A DNA stretch of 18,264 bases. Source: Ignavibacteria bacterium UBA6906. GTDB taxonomy: Bacteria > Bacteroidota > Ignavibacteria > UBA10030 > UBA6906. Below, one piece after another: positions 1-7,335 of the stretch. Numbering within the stretch: position 1 is the stretch's first letter; each line of letters opens with the position of its first letter. The position numbers were made by a program, and so were the translations under genes. The stretch lies in contig DKBG01000261.1 of NCBI GenBank assembly GCA_002451155.1, forward strand, positions 1 to 18,264, written 5' to 3'. The notes beneath the pieces were generated by a model. It made no database searches. It was not told the origin of the DNA and saw nothing but the letters and a program-made list of their open reading frames with translations.

Positions 1-1
1 G

Positions 2-196
2 AGGAGGATGAAGGAAGATCCTCGGCTGAAAGACATCCCCGTCGTTGTGGTCAGCTCGTCCACGCGGCCGGAGGATGTGGCGGTCGCGGAGCAATTCGGC
101 GCGTCGGCCTACATCTCAAAGTCGGCGGGGTTCGAGGAGTTTACCGAAGCGCTTGCCGCAATCCGGCAGTTCGTCGCGCGACCCTCCCCGGAGTGA
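2..196 (+). CDS. Response regulator receiver domain, 3' end only
   Basis: This is the C-terminal part of a CheY-like receiver (REC) domain; its N-terminal half, including the phospho-acceptor Asp, lies left of the window. The readable end begins RRMKEDPRLKDIPVVVVSSS, which is the helix-3/strand-4 region, with the conserved hydroxyl residues after the VVVV strand. It continues into GASAYISK, which carries the conserved Lys of strand 5. The protein ends soon after the last receiver helix, so this is either a stand-alone receiver or the receiver at the end of a hybrid protein. The LKDIP and FEEF pattern resembles Rcp1-type single-domain regulators. One oddity: the Lys is followed by Ser rather than the usual Pro. 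The ATG at 8 is probably internal, because the AGGAGG before it touches the ATG with no spacer and reads naturally as Arg-Arg codons. Confidence 0.8.
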   Translation, partial: RRMKEDPRLKDIPVVVVSSSTRPEDVAVAEQFGASAYISKSAGFEEFTEALAAIRQFVARPSPE

Positions 197-218
197 CCCG
201 CCAACACACCCGCTCTCC

Positions 219-247
219 TTGTAACTCGACTCCCCTGTTCGTATCTT
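219..247 (+). promoter_or_regulatory. Sigma-70-type promoter for der-upp
   Basis: TTGTAA (219-224) and TATCTT (242-247) are separated by exactly 17 bp. The start codon of der is 25 nt after the -10 box. The same bases also fit the Bacteroidetes-type pattern TAnnTTTG (TATCTTTG, 242-249) with a TTG about 20 bp upstream, so the sigma-factor class cannot be fixed from this site alone. Confidence 0.6.
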
Positions 248-271
248 TGCGTATTCATAGACCGGAATCGC

Positions 272-1576
272 ATGTCACAATGGCTCGTTGCAATAGTCGG
301 TCGCCCGAATGTCGGGAAATCGACGATGTTCAACCGGTTCATCGGACAGCGTAATGCGATAGTCCATGACCTGCCGGGCGTAACCCGTGACCGCCACTAC
401 GCCGAAACGGAGTGGGCCGGCAAGCGTTTCACTCTCATCGACACCGGCGGGTTTGTCCCCGAATCTGAAGATGTGTTCGAAACAGCAATCCGGGAGCAGG
501 CCCAGGTTGCGATCGAGGAAGCGGATCTGGTTCTCTTTGTCGTCGATGGTCTTGCCGGCCTCCATCCGCAGGACAGCGACATTGCCGACATTCTGCGGAG
601 GGCACAGAAGAAGGTCCTGCTCGTCGTCAATAAGGTCGACCACGATGCCAGGGAGGGAATGCTCGGAGAGTTCTACCGCCTGGGACTTGGCGATCCTGTT
701 CCGGCCTCCGCGCTGCTGGGGCGGAAGATCGGCGATCTGCTCGATCTCCTGACGCGGGAGGCCCGGGAATCAGGAGAGGCTCCGGATCCGCGCCTGAAAC
801 TGGCCGTGATCGGCAAGCCGAATGTCGGGAAATCCTCCTTCGTCAACGCGCTCCTCAAGGAAGAACGCCATATCGTTACCGATATTCCTGGGACCACGCG
901 GGATCCCATCGACGCCGTTCTGAAATACTATGGGGAGGAGCTGCTCCTGGTAGACACTGCCGGACTCAGGCGGCGGAGCAGGATTCAGGAGAGCGTCGAA
1001 TTCTTCAGCGCGGTACGCACGATTAAGAGCATTGAACGCTGTGACGTAGCTATCATCCTGCTTGACGCGAAGGCCGGACCCGAACATCAGGACCTTCGGA
1101 TAATCGAGACCGTCGCCGCGAAGGGAAAGGGCGGGGTGATCGCCGTGAACAAGTGGGATCTGATCGAAAAGGACTCGCAAACAGCCTCTCTGTTTGAACA
1201 TGCCCTCCAGGAGAAACTTCGAGTCTATTCCTACTTCCCTGTGATTTTCATCTCGTCGCTCAACAAACAGCGGATCTACAAGGTCCTTGAGATCGCGAAA
1301 GCTGTCGATGCGGAACAACGAAAACGAATCCCGACGGGCGAACTGAATCAACTTCTGCGGGCGGATATCGAAGCGGTCGCACCACGCACGCGGTCGGGCA
1401 AGGAGTTGAAAATCAACTACATGACGCAGGTCAGAGAGAAGCCTCCGGTCTTCGCGTTTTTCTGCAACGATCCGAGGCTGGTCGAGGACAACTACAAACG
1501 CTACCTGGAAAAACGCCTGCGGGAACGTTTCGGCTTCACGGGCGTTCCCCTCGTTCTCTCGTTCAAGAGGAAGTAA
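272..1576 (+). CDS. der: Ribosome-assembly GTPase Der (EngA)
   Basis: Der is an essential tandem GTPase that binds the large ribosomal subunit and helps its late maturation in the cytoplasm. Both G domains are complete. The first has GRPNVGKS (residues 10-17), DTGG (57-60) and NKVD (120-123). The second has GKPNVGKS (181-188), DTAG (228-231) and NKWD (293-296). A C-terminal KH-like domain follows from about residue 350 to the end. The length of 434 residues matches the usual bacterial form (about 435-490). The ATG at 272 places the first P-loop at the normal distance from the N-terminus. There is no strong Shine-Dalgarno before it, but a promoter ends 25 nt upstream. upp follows after 29 nt and probably shares the transcript. 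Confidence 0.97.
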   Translation: MSQWLVAIVGRPNVGKSTMFNRFIGQRNAIVHDLPGVTRDRHYAETEWAGKRFTLIDTGGFVPESEDVFETAIREQAQVAIEEADLVLFVVDGLAGLHPQDSDIADILRRAQKKVLLVVNKVDHDAREGMLGEFYRLGLGDPVPASALLGRKIGDLLDLLTREARESGEAPDPRLKLAVIGKPNVGKSSFVNALLKEERHIVTDIPGTTRDPIDAVLKYYGEELLLVDTAGLRRRSRIQESVEFFSAVRTIKSIERCDVAIILLDAKAGPEHQDLRIIETVAAKGKGGVIAVNKWDLIEKDSQTASLFEHALQEKLRVYSYFPVIFISSLNKQRIYKVLEIAKAVDAEQRKRIPTGELNQLLRADIEAVAPRTRSGKELKINYMTQVREKPPVFAFFCNDPRLVEDNYKRYLEKRLRERFGFTGVPLVLSFKRK

Positions 1577-1605
1577 TCACCTCGGTGCCCGGACTGGAGC
1601 CTTGT

Positions 1606-2232
1606 ATGAAAAACCTCACCCTGATCGAACATCCTCTGATCAAACGGGATATCACGATTCTCCGGGATCGAGACACCCCTGATCCGGTCTTTCGCGTCGT
1701 GCTGAAGAGGATTGCGATGATCCTGGCCGCTGAGGTCAGCCGGGATCTGCGACTGAAATCCCTGAATGTCAAGACTCCTCTGGAACGGACATCGGGCCAT
1801 GCCTTGGCGCAAGATGTTGTGATCGTTCCGGTCCTCCGCGCAGGGCTGGGACTGCTTGAAGGATTCCTTGATGTCATCCCGGAGGCGAGGGTCGGCCACA
1901 TCGGGATCTATAGAAACGAACAGACCCTGCAGCCGGTTGATTACTATTCGAAGTTCCCCCGCGGGTTGCGGAAAAGCGTTGTGATGCTTCTCGACCCGAT
2001 GCTGGCGACCGGCGGGAGCGGCTCGGCAGCCCTGTCGTTTCTCAAGGAGAAGGGGGCACGTGCCATAAGGTTTGTGACGCTCCTTGCCGCGCCCGAAGGG
2101 GTGCGCCTCATAACCCGGAATCATCCGGATATCCCGATCTTTACTACTGTCCTCGATCGTCGGCTGAACAACCGGGGGTACATCCTTCCGGGACTGGGAG
2201 ATGCCGGCGACAGGATCTTCGGGACCGATTGA
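1606..2232 (+). CDS. upp: Uracil phosphoribosyltransferase
   Basis: This enzyme converts uracil and PRPP to UMP in pyrimidine salvage. The PRPP-binding loop is DPMLATGGS (residues 130-138), and the C-terminal uracil-binding segment GYILPGLGDAGDR (191-203) is intact. I chose the ATG at 1606. It has GGAG six bases upstream (1596-1599) and gives 208 residues, the same length as the E. coli enzyme; a GTG at 1585 in the same frame would add seven residues without family support. The gene follows der by 29 nt with no terminator between them, so it is probably in the der operon. It ends before the separate rel promoter. Confidence 0.95.
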   Translation: MKNLTLIEHPLIKRDITILRDRDTPDPVFRVVLKRIAMILAAEVSRDLRLKSLNVKTPLERTSGHALAQDVVIVPVLRAGLGLLEGFLDVIPEARVGHIGIYRNEQTLQPVDYYSKFPRGLRKSVVMLLDPMLATGGSGSAALSFLKEKGARAIRFVTLLAAPEGVRLITRNHPDIPIFTTVLDRRLNNRGYILPGLGDAGDRIFGTD

Positions 2233-2295
2233 CCGGTTCCGATCATCGAATCTCGGCGCGCGAACCCTCCGGTGTACCGATCTCTCATCCTCTGC

Positions 2296-2324
2296 TTGAC
2301 AATCCCTCGGTAAGCGTCTATATT
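2296..2324 (+). promoter_or_regulatory. Consensus sigma-70-type promoter for the rel operon
   Basis: A perfect -35 hexamer TTGACA (2296-2301), a 17-bp spacer and TATATT (2319-2324) lie in the 184-bp gap between upp and rel. The predicted start of transcription is near 2331, leaving a leader of about 85 nt before the rel ATG. I see no clear terminator for upp and no convincing riboswitch in this gap. The near-consensus strength suggests that rel and the genes after it are transcribed constitutively and well. Confidence 0.8.
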
Positions 2325-2416
2325 GCCAGAGGTTACCTAGCTTTGACCGTTTCTGACGCGGCGAACCCAAGACCCTCTGGACGTGTTCTGATAGATAAGG
2401 GGGGAACCCGGCGGGA

Positions 2417-4603
2417 ATGACCAACCAGAAGTTCAAAAAGAAACTTGACGACCTTCTTCTGATCTGCCAGAAGAATCTGCCCAAGACAGACGAAAGCCTC
2501 ATTCGACGGGCGTTCGAGTTCGGATTCAACGCGCACCGCCACGACATCCGGGCTTCCGGCGAACCATTCTTTGACCACCCCTACGAAGTAGCGAAGATCG
2601 TCGCGAAAGAGATTCCGCTGGACGATGTCTCGGTCGCGGCCGCACTCATGCACGACGTTGCGGAGGACACTGAATACACCGTCAACGATATCCGGGCAGA
2701 ATTCGGCGATGACGTCGCTGACATCGTCGATGGGGCGACGAAGATCTCGGATATTTTCAAGAGCCACGAGGTGACACAGGCAGAGAACTATCGCAAGCTT
2801 CTGCTCTCGATGGTTGACGATGTTCGGGTCATGCTGGTAAAATTTGCCGATCGCCTCCACAACATGCGCACGCTTGAGTACCTCTCATCTGAAAAACAGA
2901 AGCGGCTGGCAAAGGAGACACTCGAAATTTATGCGCCGTTCGCGCACCGGTTCGGCCTGGCGAATATCAAATGGGAACTGGAAGACCTGGCGTTCAAGTA
3001 TCTCAACCGTGAAGCATACGATGCGATCGCCCGCGACCTGAAATCCCGGAGGCGGGAGCGTGAGCACTATATCAGAAAATTCGCCCAACCGATTGAGAAA
3101 CGGCTCCGGGAGGTGGGGTACAAATTTGAGATCAGCGGGCGGCCGAAGCACCTCTACAGCATCTACAATAAGATGGTGAAGCGGAACAAGCCGCTCGAGG
3201 AAATCTACGACCTCTTTGCCGTGCGCCTCATCCTCGATACGGAGGACAACAACGATTGCTTTGCTGTCTACGGAATCGTCGCCGACACGTATATTCCAAA
3301 TCCAGAACGGTTCAAGAACTACATCTCGGTGCCGAAGAAAAACGGGTACCAGTCGATTCACACCACCGTCGTCGGGCCCGAGGGACGGATGGTGGAGGTG
3401 CAGATCCGGACCCGGGGGATGCACGAAGTGGCGGAAAGGGGCGTCGCAGCTCACTGGATGTATAAGGAAAACGTGGCGATCGATGAGGAATTGCACAACT
3501 GGGTGACCTGGGTTCGTGAGATTTTTGAGACCGCCGCAGAGGGGCAGGCCCCCGCCCAGCAACTGATGGAGAGTTTCAAGCTGAATCTCTATCAGGATGA
3601 AATCTATCTCTTCACTCCCAAAGGAGATCTGAAGATCCTGCCTAAAGGGTCTACGCCGGTGGATTTCGGCTATGAGATTCACTCGAAAGTCGGCGATCAC
3701 TGTATCGCCGCAAAAGTCAACGGTCGGATCGTTCCCCTGGATACGCTCCTCCGGAGCGGTGATCAGGTCGAGATTCTCACGTCGAAGTCCCAGACCCCGA
3801 ACCCCGATTGGGAGAAGTTTGTCATTACACACAAGGCAAAATCGCACATCCGCCGGTGGATCAGGGAGGAACAGCGGAAGGCTGCGGATTCGGGGAAGGA
3901 GATCTGGGAGAAGCGGGTGAAGAAGGCGAAGATCTCGATCAATAACGACGACCTGGCGAAGTTTCTGACTGACCGCAAGATCGACAACACGACCGCGTTT
4001 TTCATCGGGATCAAAGAGGGGAAGATCGATCCTGATGAGATCATCACCACGATCATCGATGACCAACGGCACCCGCATCCGGTCATGCCGGATGAGGGAA
4101 GATTGACCGGACTGTTCAACAAGTTTCTCACTTCAGCGCGGGATGTCGCGGGCGGCGGTATTGTCCTGGAGGGCCGCCAGGACCGCTACATGCACAATTA
4201 TGCGAAGTGCTGCCAGCCGATTCCCGGCGACGACGTGGTCGGGTTTGTTACCACGGGAGAAGGGATCAAGATTCACCGGAGAAGCTGCAAAAATATCCAG
4301 TTGATGATGCAGGTCGAAAACAACCGGATCGTGGATGTCCAGTGGCCGTCGAACAATGGCGTGATGTTCGTCGCGGGCGTGCGCATATCGGGCGACGACC
4401 GGCCGGGAATGCTGAACGATATCACGCAGGCCATCTCGTCCTACGTAAACACGAATATCAGAAGCGTGAACATCGACTCGTCGAGCGGCATGTTCGAGGG
4501 GACCTTCATACTCAACGTCCAGAACACGGACCATCTGAACAAGGTCCTCGAACGGATCCGGCGCATCAAGGGGATCAAGCGTTCGGAACGGTTTGAGGAG
4601 TAG
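2417..4603 (+). CDS. rel: Bifunctional (p)ppGpp synthetase/hydrolase, Rel/SpoT family
   Basis: This is the long RSH enzyme that makes and degrades the stringent-response alarmone (p)ppGpp and senses ribosomes through its C-terminal half. The hydrolase HD domain is intact: H54, H79-D80, E83-D84 and D145 in FADRLHNMRT. The synthetase domain (about 235-345) has GRPKHLYSIYNKM, YDLFAVRLI and VEVQIRT with the catalytic Glu at 327. A TGS domain (about 395-455) begins DEIYLFTPKGD. A conserved-Cys domain (YAKCCQPIPGDD) and a C-terminal ACT domain (RISGDDRPGML) follow. The length of 728 residues is typical. One oddity is the loop that in bifunctional enzymes usually reads RxKD: here it is RFKN (298-301). 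The ATG at 2417 has purine-rich GGCGGGA just upstream, and ruvX follows after 6 nt. Confidence 0.96.
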   Translation: MTNQKFKKKLDDLLLICQKNLPKTDESLIRRAFEFGFNAHRHDIRASGEPFFDHPYEVAKIVAKEIPLDDVSVAAALMHDVAEDTEYTVNDIRAEFGDDVADIVDGATKISDIFKSHEVTQAENYRKLLLSMVDDVRVMLVKFADRLHNMRTLEYLSSEKQKRLAKETLEIYAPFAHRFGLANIKWELEDLAFKYLNREAYDAIARDLKSRRREREHYIRKFAQPIEKRLREVGYKFEISGRPKHLYSIYNKMVKRNKPLEEIYDLFAVRLILDTEDNNDCFAVYGIVADTYIPNPERFKNYISVPKKNGYQSIHTTVVGPEGRMVEVQIRTRGMHEVAERGVAAHWMYKENVAIDEELHNWVTWVREIFETAAEGQAPAQQLMESFKLNLYQDEIYLFTPKGDLKILPKGSTPVDFGYEIHSKVGDHCIAAKVNGRIVPLDTLLRSGDQVEILTSKSQTPNPDWEKFVITHKAKSHIRRWIREEQRKAADSGKEIWEKRVKKAKISINNDDLAKFLTDRKIDNTTAFFIGIKEGKIDPDEIITTIIDDQRHPHPVMPDEGRLTGLFNKFLTSARDVAGGGIVLEGRQDRYMHNYAKCCQPIPGDDVVGFVTTGEGIKIHRRSCKNIQLMMQVENNRIVDVQWPSNNGVMFVAGVRISGDDRPGMLNDITQAISSYVNTNIRSVNIDSSSGMFEGTFILNVQNTDHLNKVLERIRRIKGIKRSERFEE

Positions 4604-4609
4604 GAGTGC

Positions 4610-5038
4610 ATGCCCGACCCGGGACGTATTCTCGGTATTGACTATGGGAGCAGGAGGGTGGGCCTCGCGGTGAGCGATCCGCTCCGTGTCATCTCGCAGG
4701 GGGCGGGGACCCTCGATACCGGCCCGCTGCTTTTGGCACGGCTGGCGGGGATAGTGCAGGAGAGGGATGTGACCCTGATCGTGGTGGGAATGCCCTATGC
4801 GCCGGACGGGGGCATCAGTGCAAAAGGGAAAGAGATCGAAGCGTTTTGTGCGCAGCTGCGGGCTGTAGTGCCCGTCCCGGTCGAGACCTGGGATGAGAGT
4901 TTCACAAGCGTGGATGCGCAACGGGCATTTCTGGCCGGAGGCATGAAGCGGAAGAAGCGGAGAGAAAAAGGCAGGGTCGACGAGATGGCCGCACGAATCC
5001 TTCTCCAGGGATTTCTGGAGAGCCACCAGGAGCGCTGA
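4610..5038 (+). CDS. ruvX: Holliday-junction resolvase-like / pre-16S rRNA nuclease YqgF
   Basis: This is a YqgF/RuvX-family RNase H-fold nuclease. In E. coli the protein trims the 5' end of pre-16S rRNA, and some relatives cut Holliday junctions. The family signature is complete: GIDYGSRRVGLAVSDPL near the N-terminus, GMPYAPDGG, TWDESFTS, and a final VDEMAARILLQGFLE carrying the last acidic active-site residue. The length of 142 residues is normal. The start at 4610 has TAGGAG just upstream, overlapping the end of rel, and lies only 6 nt after the rel stop, so the two are cotranscribed and probably coupled. The next gene starts 7 nt after its stop. Confidence 0.93.
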   Translation: MPDPGRILGIDYGSRRVGLAVSDPLRVISQGAGTLDTGPLLLARLAGIVQERDVTLIVVGMPYAPDGGISAKGKEIEAFCAQLRAVVPVPVETWDESFTSVDAQRAFLAGGMKRKKRREKGRVDEMAARILLQGFLESHQER

Positions 5039-5045
5039 ACGACAG

Positions 5046-5954
5046 GTGACTCAGGACAACCTGGATAACGGGACGGGCGACCGTCCGGAGAATTCCGAAC
5101 CGGGCACCGGTGATTCCGGCCAGCGCCGCGGAGGCTGGCACCTCGCCCGATGGATGTGGGCACACAAGATCAAAACAATCCTGACCCTCTTCCTCGCATT
5201 CCTTGTCTATGAGCTGGCCACAATACCCTGGTTCGGTATCCCGGACCTCAGAACGGTAAGTCCGTCCGAAACAGCGCTGATGCGGCAACGGATCGATGAA
5301 GCGGCGGCGGAGGGGAAATCGTTGCGAATCGTGCATCGCTGGGTACCGATTTCCAGGCTCCCGAAATATGTCGTGAACGCCGTAGTCGTGGCGGAGGACG
5401 GGACATTCTGGACGCACGGGGGGTTCGACTGGTACGAGGTGCAGGAGTCCATCGAAAAGAACATTGAGAAACGGCGCGTTGCCCGGGGCGGGAGTACCAT
5501 CACGCAGCAGCTGGCCAAGAATCTCTACCTCTCCACATCACGAGACCCCCTCCGAAAGGCGAAAGAGGCACTCATCACGCTCCTGCTCGAGCGACACCTG
5601 AGCAAGACGCGGATCCTCGAGCTGTATCTGAATAACATTGAGTGGGGGAAGGGGATTTTTGGAATTGAGTCTGCCGCTCAAACGTATTTCGGAAAACCCG
5701 CCTCCGCGCTCTCGCTGGAGGAAGCGGCTCGCTGCGCGGCGGTGATCCCGAGCCCGCTGCGTCATCGCCCGGATTCGGATACGCGCTGGGTGTCGTACAG
5801 GACACGCGTGGTCCTGACGCGCATGGCGGCAAGGAACTATATTCCACAATCACAACCCGAAGAGGTGTCATCAAGCGAGACGGAACCTGAACCCGCGGAC
5901 ATTGACGAGACGGATTCAACAGCCACAGATGGGGGTTCCCACAATGGACTATAA
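5046..5954 (+). CDS. mtgA: Monofunctional peptidoglycan glycosyltransferase (GT51)
   Basis: This enzyme polymerises lipid II into glycan strands at the outer face of the inner membrane. One transmembrane helix lies at about residues 42-60, after a hydrophilic N-terminus. The GT51 domain follows: VVVAEDGTFWTHGGFDW with catalytic E117, GGSTITQQLAKNLYLS, KAKEALITLLLERHLSK with the second acidic residue near 174, and LYLNNIEWGKGIFGIESAA. There is no transpeptidase domain, so it is a monofunctional type. At 302 residues it is longer than typical MtgA (about 240). The extra length is the N-terminal leader and an acidic, Ser/Glu-rich tail from about 270. The start is GTG at 5046, with AGGAGC 12 nt upstream; an ATG at 5152 is a shorter alternative. 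The 3' end overlaps the next gene by 11 nt. Confidence 0.9.
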   Translation: MTQDNLDNGTGDRPENSEPGTGDSGQRRGGWHLARWMWAHKIKTILTLFLAFLVYELATIPWFGIPDLRTVSPSETALMRQRIDEAAAEGKSLRIVHRWVPISRLPKYVVNAVVVAEDGTFWTHGGFDWYEVQESIEKNIEKRRVARGGSTITQQLAKNLYLSTSRDPLRKAKEALITLLLERHLSKTRILELYLNNIEWGKGIFGIESAAQTYFGKPASALSLEEAARCAAVIPSPLRHRPDSDTRWVSYRTRVVLTRMAARNYIPQSQPEEVSSSETEPEPADIDETDSTATDGGSHNGL

Positions 5955-6648
5955 AGATGTGCTGCGCCTGATCGAGGAAGGTGAGGGATTTGAGGTGGAG
6001 TTCAAGCGAAAGGTCTCTACGCCGGAGAAGATCGCACGTGCGCTTGTCGCGTTCGCCAACACGCGTGGAGGGTACATCCTCTTCGGCGTGGACGATGACG
6101 GATCGATCATCGGAGTCGAAAGCGAAAAGAGTGAAGTTGATCTTATCCGGCACGCGGGAGCATTTCTCTGCTCTCCTGAGATCCAGCCCGACATCGATAT
6201 TGTTCCGTTTAATGGCAAAGACGTCATCGTGGCATACGTCCCGGAAAGCGACGACAAACCCCACACCTATGCCGGTGAGCTCAACGGCAACGGCAATGGG
6301 AATGGGAACGGGAACGGACAGAGTCACGGGGACGATGCGACACGGGTGTATATCCGGGTGAAGGACAAAACGCTGATGGCGAGTAAGGAGGTTGTCAAGA
6401 TCCTCCGCGATGAACGTCCGGACGCTCCGCCGATGCGGTTCGAACTGGGGGAAAATGAAAAACGGTTGTTCCGGTATCTTGACGAGAATGAACGCATCAC
6501 AACGAGGGAATTCAGCAGGCTGGTAAACATTTCGGAACAGCGCGCGGCGCGAATACTTGTGTCCCTTGTCCGGGCGGGAGTCGTGCGCATCCATACACTG
6601 GAGAAGCGGGACTTCTTCACGCTGGCGTACGACGTATCGCGATCATAA
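5944..6648 (+). CDS. AlbA_2 / Schlafen-type putative DNA-binding protein with C-terminal winged helix
   Basis: The N-terminal half resembles the AlbA_2 (AAA_4, Schlafen-like) fold found in many putative bacterial regulators. It shows GFEVEFKRK (15-23), FANTRGGYILFGVDDDGSIIGV (37-58) and VYIRVKDKT (135-143). A run of six Asn-Gly pairs (114-125) interrupts the fold just before the VYIRV strand. The C-terminal part (about 168-234) reads as a winged helix-turn-helix (LFRYLDENERITTREFSRL, then SEQRAARILVSLVRAG), which supports DNA or RNA binding. I cannot name a target. The ATG at 5944 is preferred because it has GGGGG nine bases upstream and starts the family motif at the usual distance; a start at 5902 would run 53 nt into mtgA. 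The 11-nt overlap with mtgA implies translational coupling. It ends 42 nt from a convergent gene. Confidence 0.75.
   Translation: MDYKDVLRLIEEGEGFEVEFKRKVSTPEKIARALVAFANTRGGYILFGVDDDGSIIGVESEKSEVDLIRHAGAFLCSPEIQPDIDIVPFNGKDVIVAYVPESDDKPHTYAGELNGNGNGNGNGNGQSHGDDATRVYIRVKDKTLMASKEVVKILRDERPDAPPMRFELGENEKRLFRYLDENERITTREFSRLVNISEQRAARILVSLVRAGVVRIHTLEKRDFFTLAYDVSRS
6283..6318 (+). repeat. Hexanucleotide tandem repeat encoding (Asn-Gly)6
   Basis: Six in-frame copies of a GG-containing hexamer (AAC/AAT followed by GGC/GGG/GGA) encode six Asn-Gly pairs inside the AlbA_2-type gene. Adjacent copies are identical in pairs (AACGGC twice, AATGGG twice, AACGGG once then AACGGA), as expected from slippage. 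Length changes of whole units would keep the frame and only alter a loop. Confidence 0.85.
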
Positions 6649-6690
6649 CGGGAGGGGAGCGGACTCCGGTTCAACAGGAACAGACCCCGG

Positions 6691-7230
6691 TCAGCCGCCG
6701 TTTTTCCAGATTCGGATCAGATCGAACACCGCTATGCCATAGGCTACCGCGGCATTGAGAGAGTGTTTTGTCCCGAACATGGGGATCTCAACGGCCAGAT
6801 CGGCGGCAGCGACGAGCGACGGGGTGATTCCCGTCAGTTCGTTCCCTACGATCAGGCAGAGGGGGAAATCGGCGCGCGTCAATGAATAGTAGGGGCGGCT
6901 GGCCGTCGTTTGCTCCAGGATGCAGATCCTTACCCCCTTTCCCTTGGCATCCGCCAGCGCCTCCAGCGGATCTCTGTAGAATTCCCACGGGATCGTTTCA
7001 GTGGATCCGAGCGCCGTTTTGGCAATTTCCGGCCGCGGGGGGCGGGGGGTGTACCCTGTTAAATACAATCCGCGGATCATCGCACCGTCAGAGGTCCGGA
7101 AAATCGACCCGACATTGTACAGGCTTCGAATATTGTCCAGAAACCCATAGATCGGGTTCCTGTCCGCCTCAGAGATCGCCTGCTTTTTTAACCTCCTGGC
7201 CAGGATTTCATCATTCGTGAGCTTTCGCAC
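6691..7230 (-). CDS. TrmH/SpoU-family RNA 2'-O-ribose methyltransferase
   Basis: This is a SPOUT-class methyltransferase expected to methylate a ribose 2'-OH in tRNA or rRNA using SAM. The three family motifs are present: motif 1 DNIRSLYNVGSIFRTSDG (residues 32-49) with the catalytic-type Arg, motif 2 LIVGNELTG (126-134), and motif 3 IPMFGTKHSLNAAVA (149-163), which forms the knotted SAM site. At 179 residues it is a short form without an extra N-terminal RNA-binding domain, so the target nucleotide cannot be assigned. I chose the GTG at 7230. A perfect AGGAGG lies eight bases before it (7244-7239 on this strand), while a TTG at 7251 overlaps the predicted -10 box. It is a single-gene unit, divergent from cmk and convergent with the AlbA_2-type gene. 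Confidence 0.88.
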   Translation of the reverse strand: MRKLTNDEILARRLKKQAISEADRNPIYGFLDNIRSLYNVGSIFRTSDGAMIRGLYLTGYTPRPPRPEIAKTALGSTETIPWEFYRDPLEALADAKGKGVRICILEQTTASRPYYSLTRADFPLCLIVGNELTGITPSLVAAADLAVEIPMFGTKHSLNAAVAYGIAVFDLIRIWKNGG

Positions 7231-7238
7231 CCGGGTCC

Positions 7239-7244
7239 CCTCCT
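7239..7244 (-). promoter_or_regulatory. Shine-Dalgarno fixing the methyltransferase start
   Basis: AGGAGG on the minus strand, eight bases before the GTG at 7230. It supports GTG over the in-frame TTG at 7251. The predicted transcription start is near 7243, so the mRNA leader would be only about 12-15 nt and would begin at or inside this site. Confidence 0.75.
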
Positions 7245-7249
7245 GAGGC

Positions 7250-7277
7250 AATATAGGAATCGAGCCTGACTTCTCAA
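7250..7277 (-). promoter_or_regulatory. Promoter for the SPOUT methyltransferase gene
   Basis: On the minus strand TTGAGA (7277-7272) and TATATT (7255-7250) are separated by 16 bp. The -35 box is only 4 bp from the -35 box of the divergent cmk promoter, so the two form a back-to-back pair that could be sensed by one regulator or affect each other's polymerase binding. Confidence 0.6.
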
Positions 7278-7281
7278 AAGG

Positions 7282-7310
7282 TTGTGTTTCCCTAGGGAAA
7301 ACGCTATATT
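7282..7310 (+). promoter_or_regulatory. Promoter for the cmk-ispH-rpsA operon
   Basis: TTGTGT (7282-7287), a 17-bp spacer and TATATT (7305-7310). The predicted start of transcription is near 7317, about 19 nt before the TTG start of cmk. The spacer holds a perfect 14-bp palindrome (7287-7300), which is a candidate operator. Confidence 0.65.
7287..7300. promoter_or_regulatory. Candidate operator: perfect 14-bp palindrome in promoter spacer
   Basis: TTTCCCTAGGGAAA equals its own reverse complement and sits between the -35 and -10 boxes of the cmk promoter. A dimeric repressor bound here would block polymerase. One perfect 14-bp palindrome is expected by chance about once in a window of this size, so its exact placement is what makes it suggestive. 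Confidence 0.4.
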
Positions 7311-7335
7311 AATACTCTCGGAGAGAACAGGTACT

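Noticed and set aside
2..10. AGGAGG before ATG 8 as a ribosome binding site
   Set aside because: There is no spacer between it and the ATG, and the bases read as Arg-Arg in frame with receiver sequence.
2229..2420. 63-codon plus-strand ORF between upp and rel
   Set aside because: It overlaps the rel promoter and leader, and its composition does not look like protein.
1501..2547. 348-codon minus-strand ORF
   Set aside because: It is antisense to der, upp and the start of rel; composition only.
5152..5154. ATG at 5152 as the transglycosylase start
   Set aside because: It gives a shorter N-terminus but lacks a well-placed Shine-Dalgarno, while the GTG at 5046 follows ruvX by 7 nt with AGGAGC upstream. 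It remains an alternative.
6649..6690. Terminator between the convergent AlbA_2-type and methyltransferase genes
   Set aside because: Only a four-pair GTTC/GAAC stem with no T-tract is visible.
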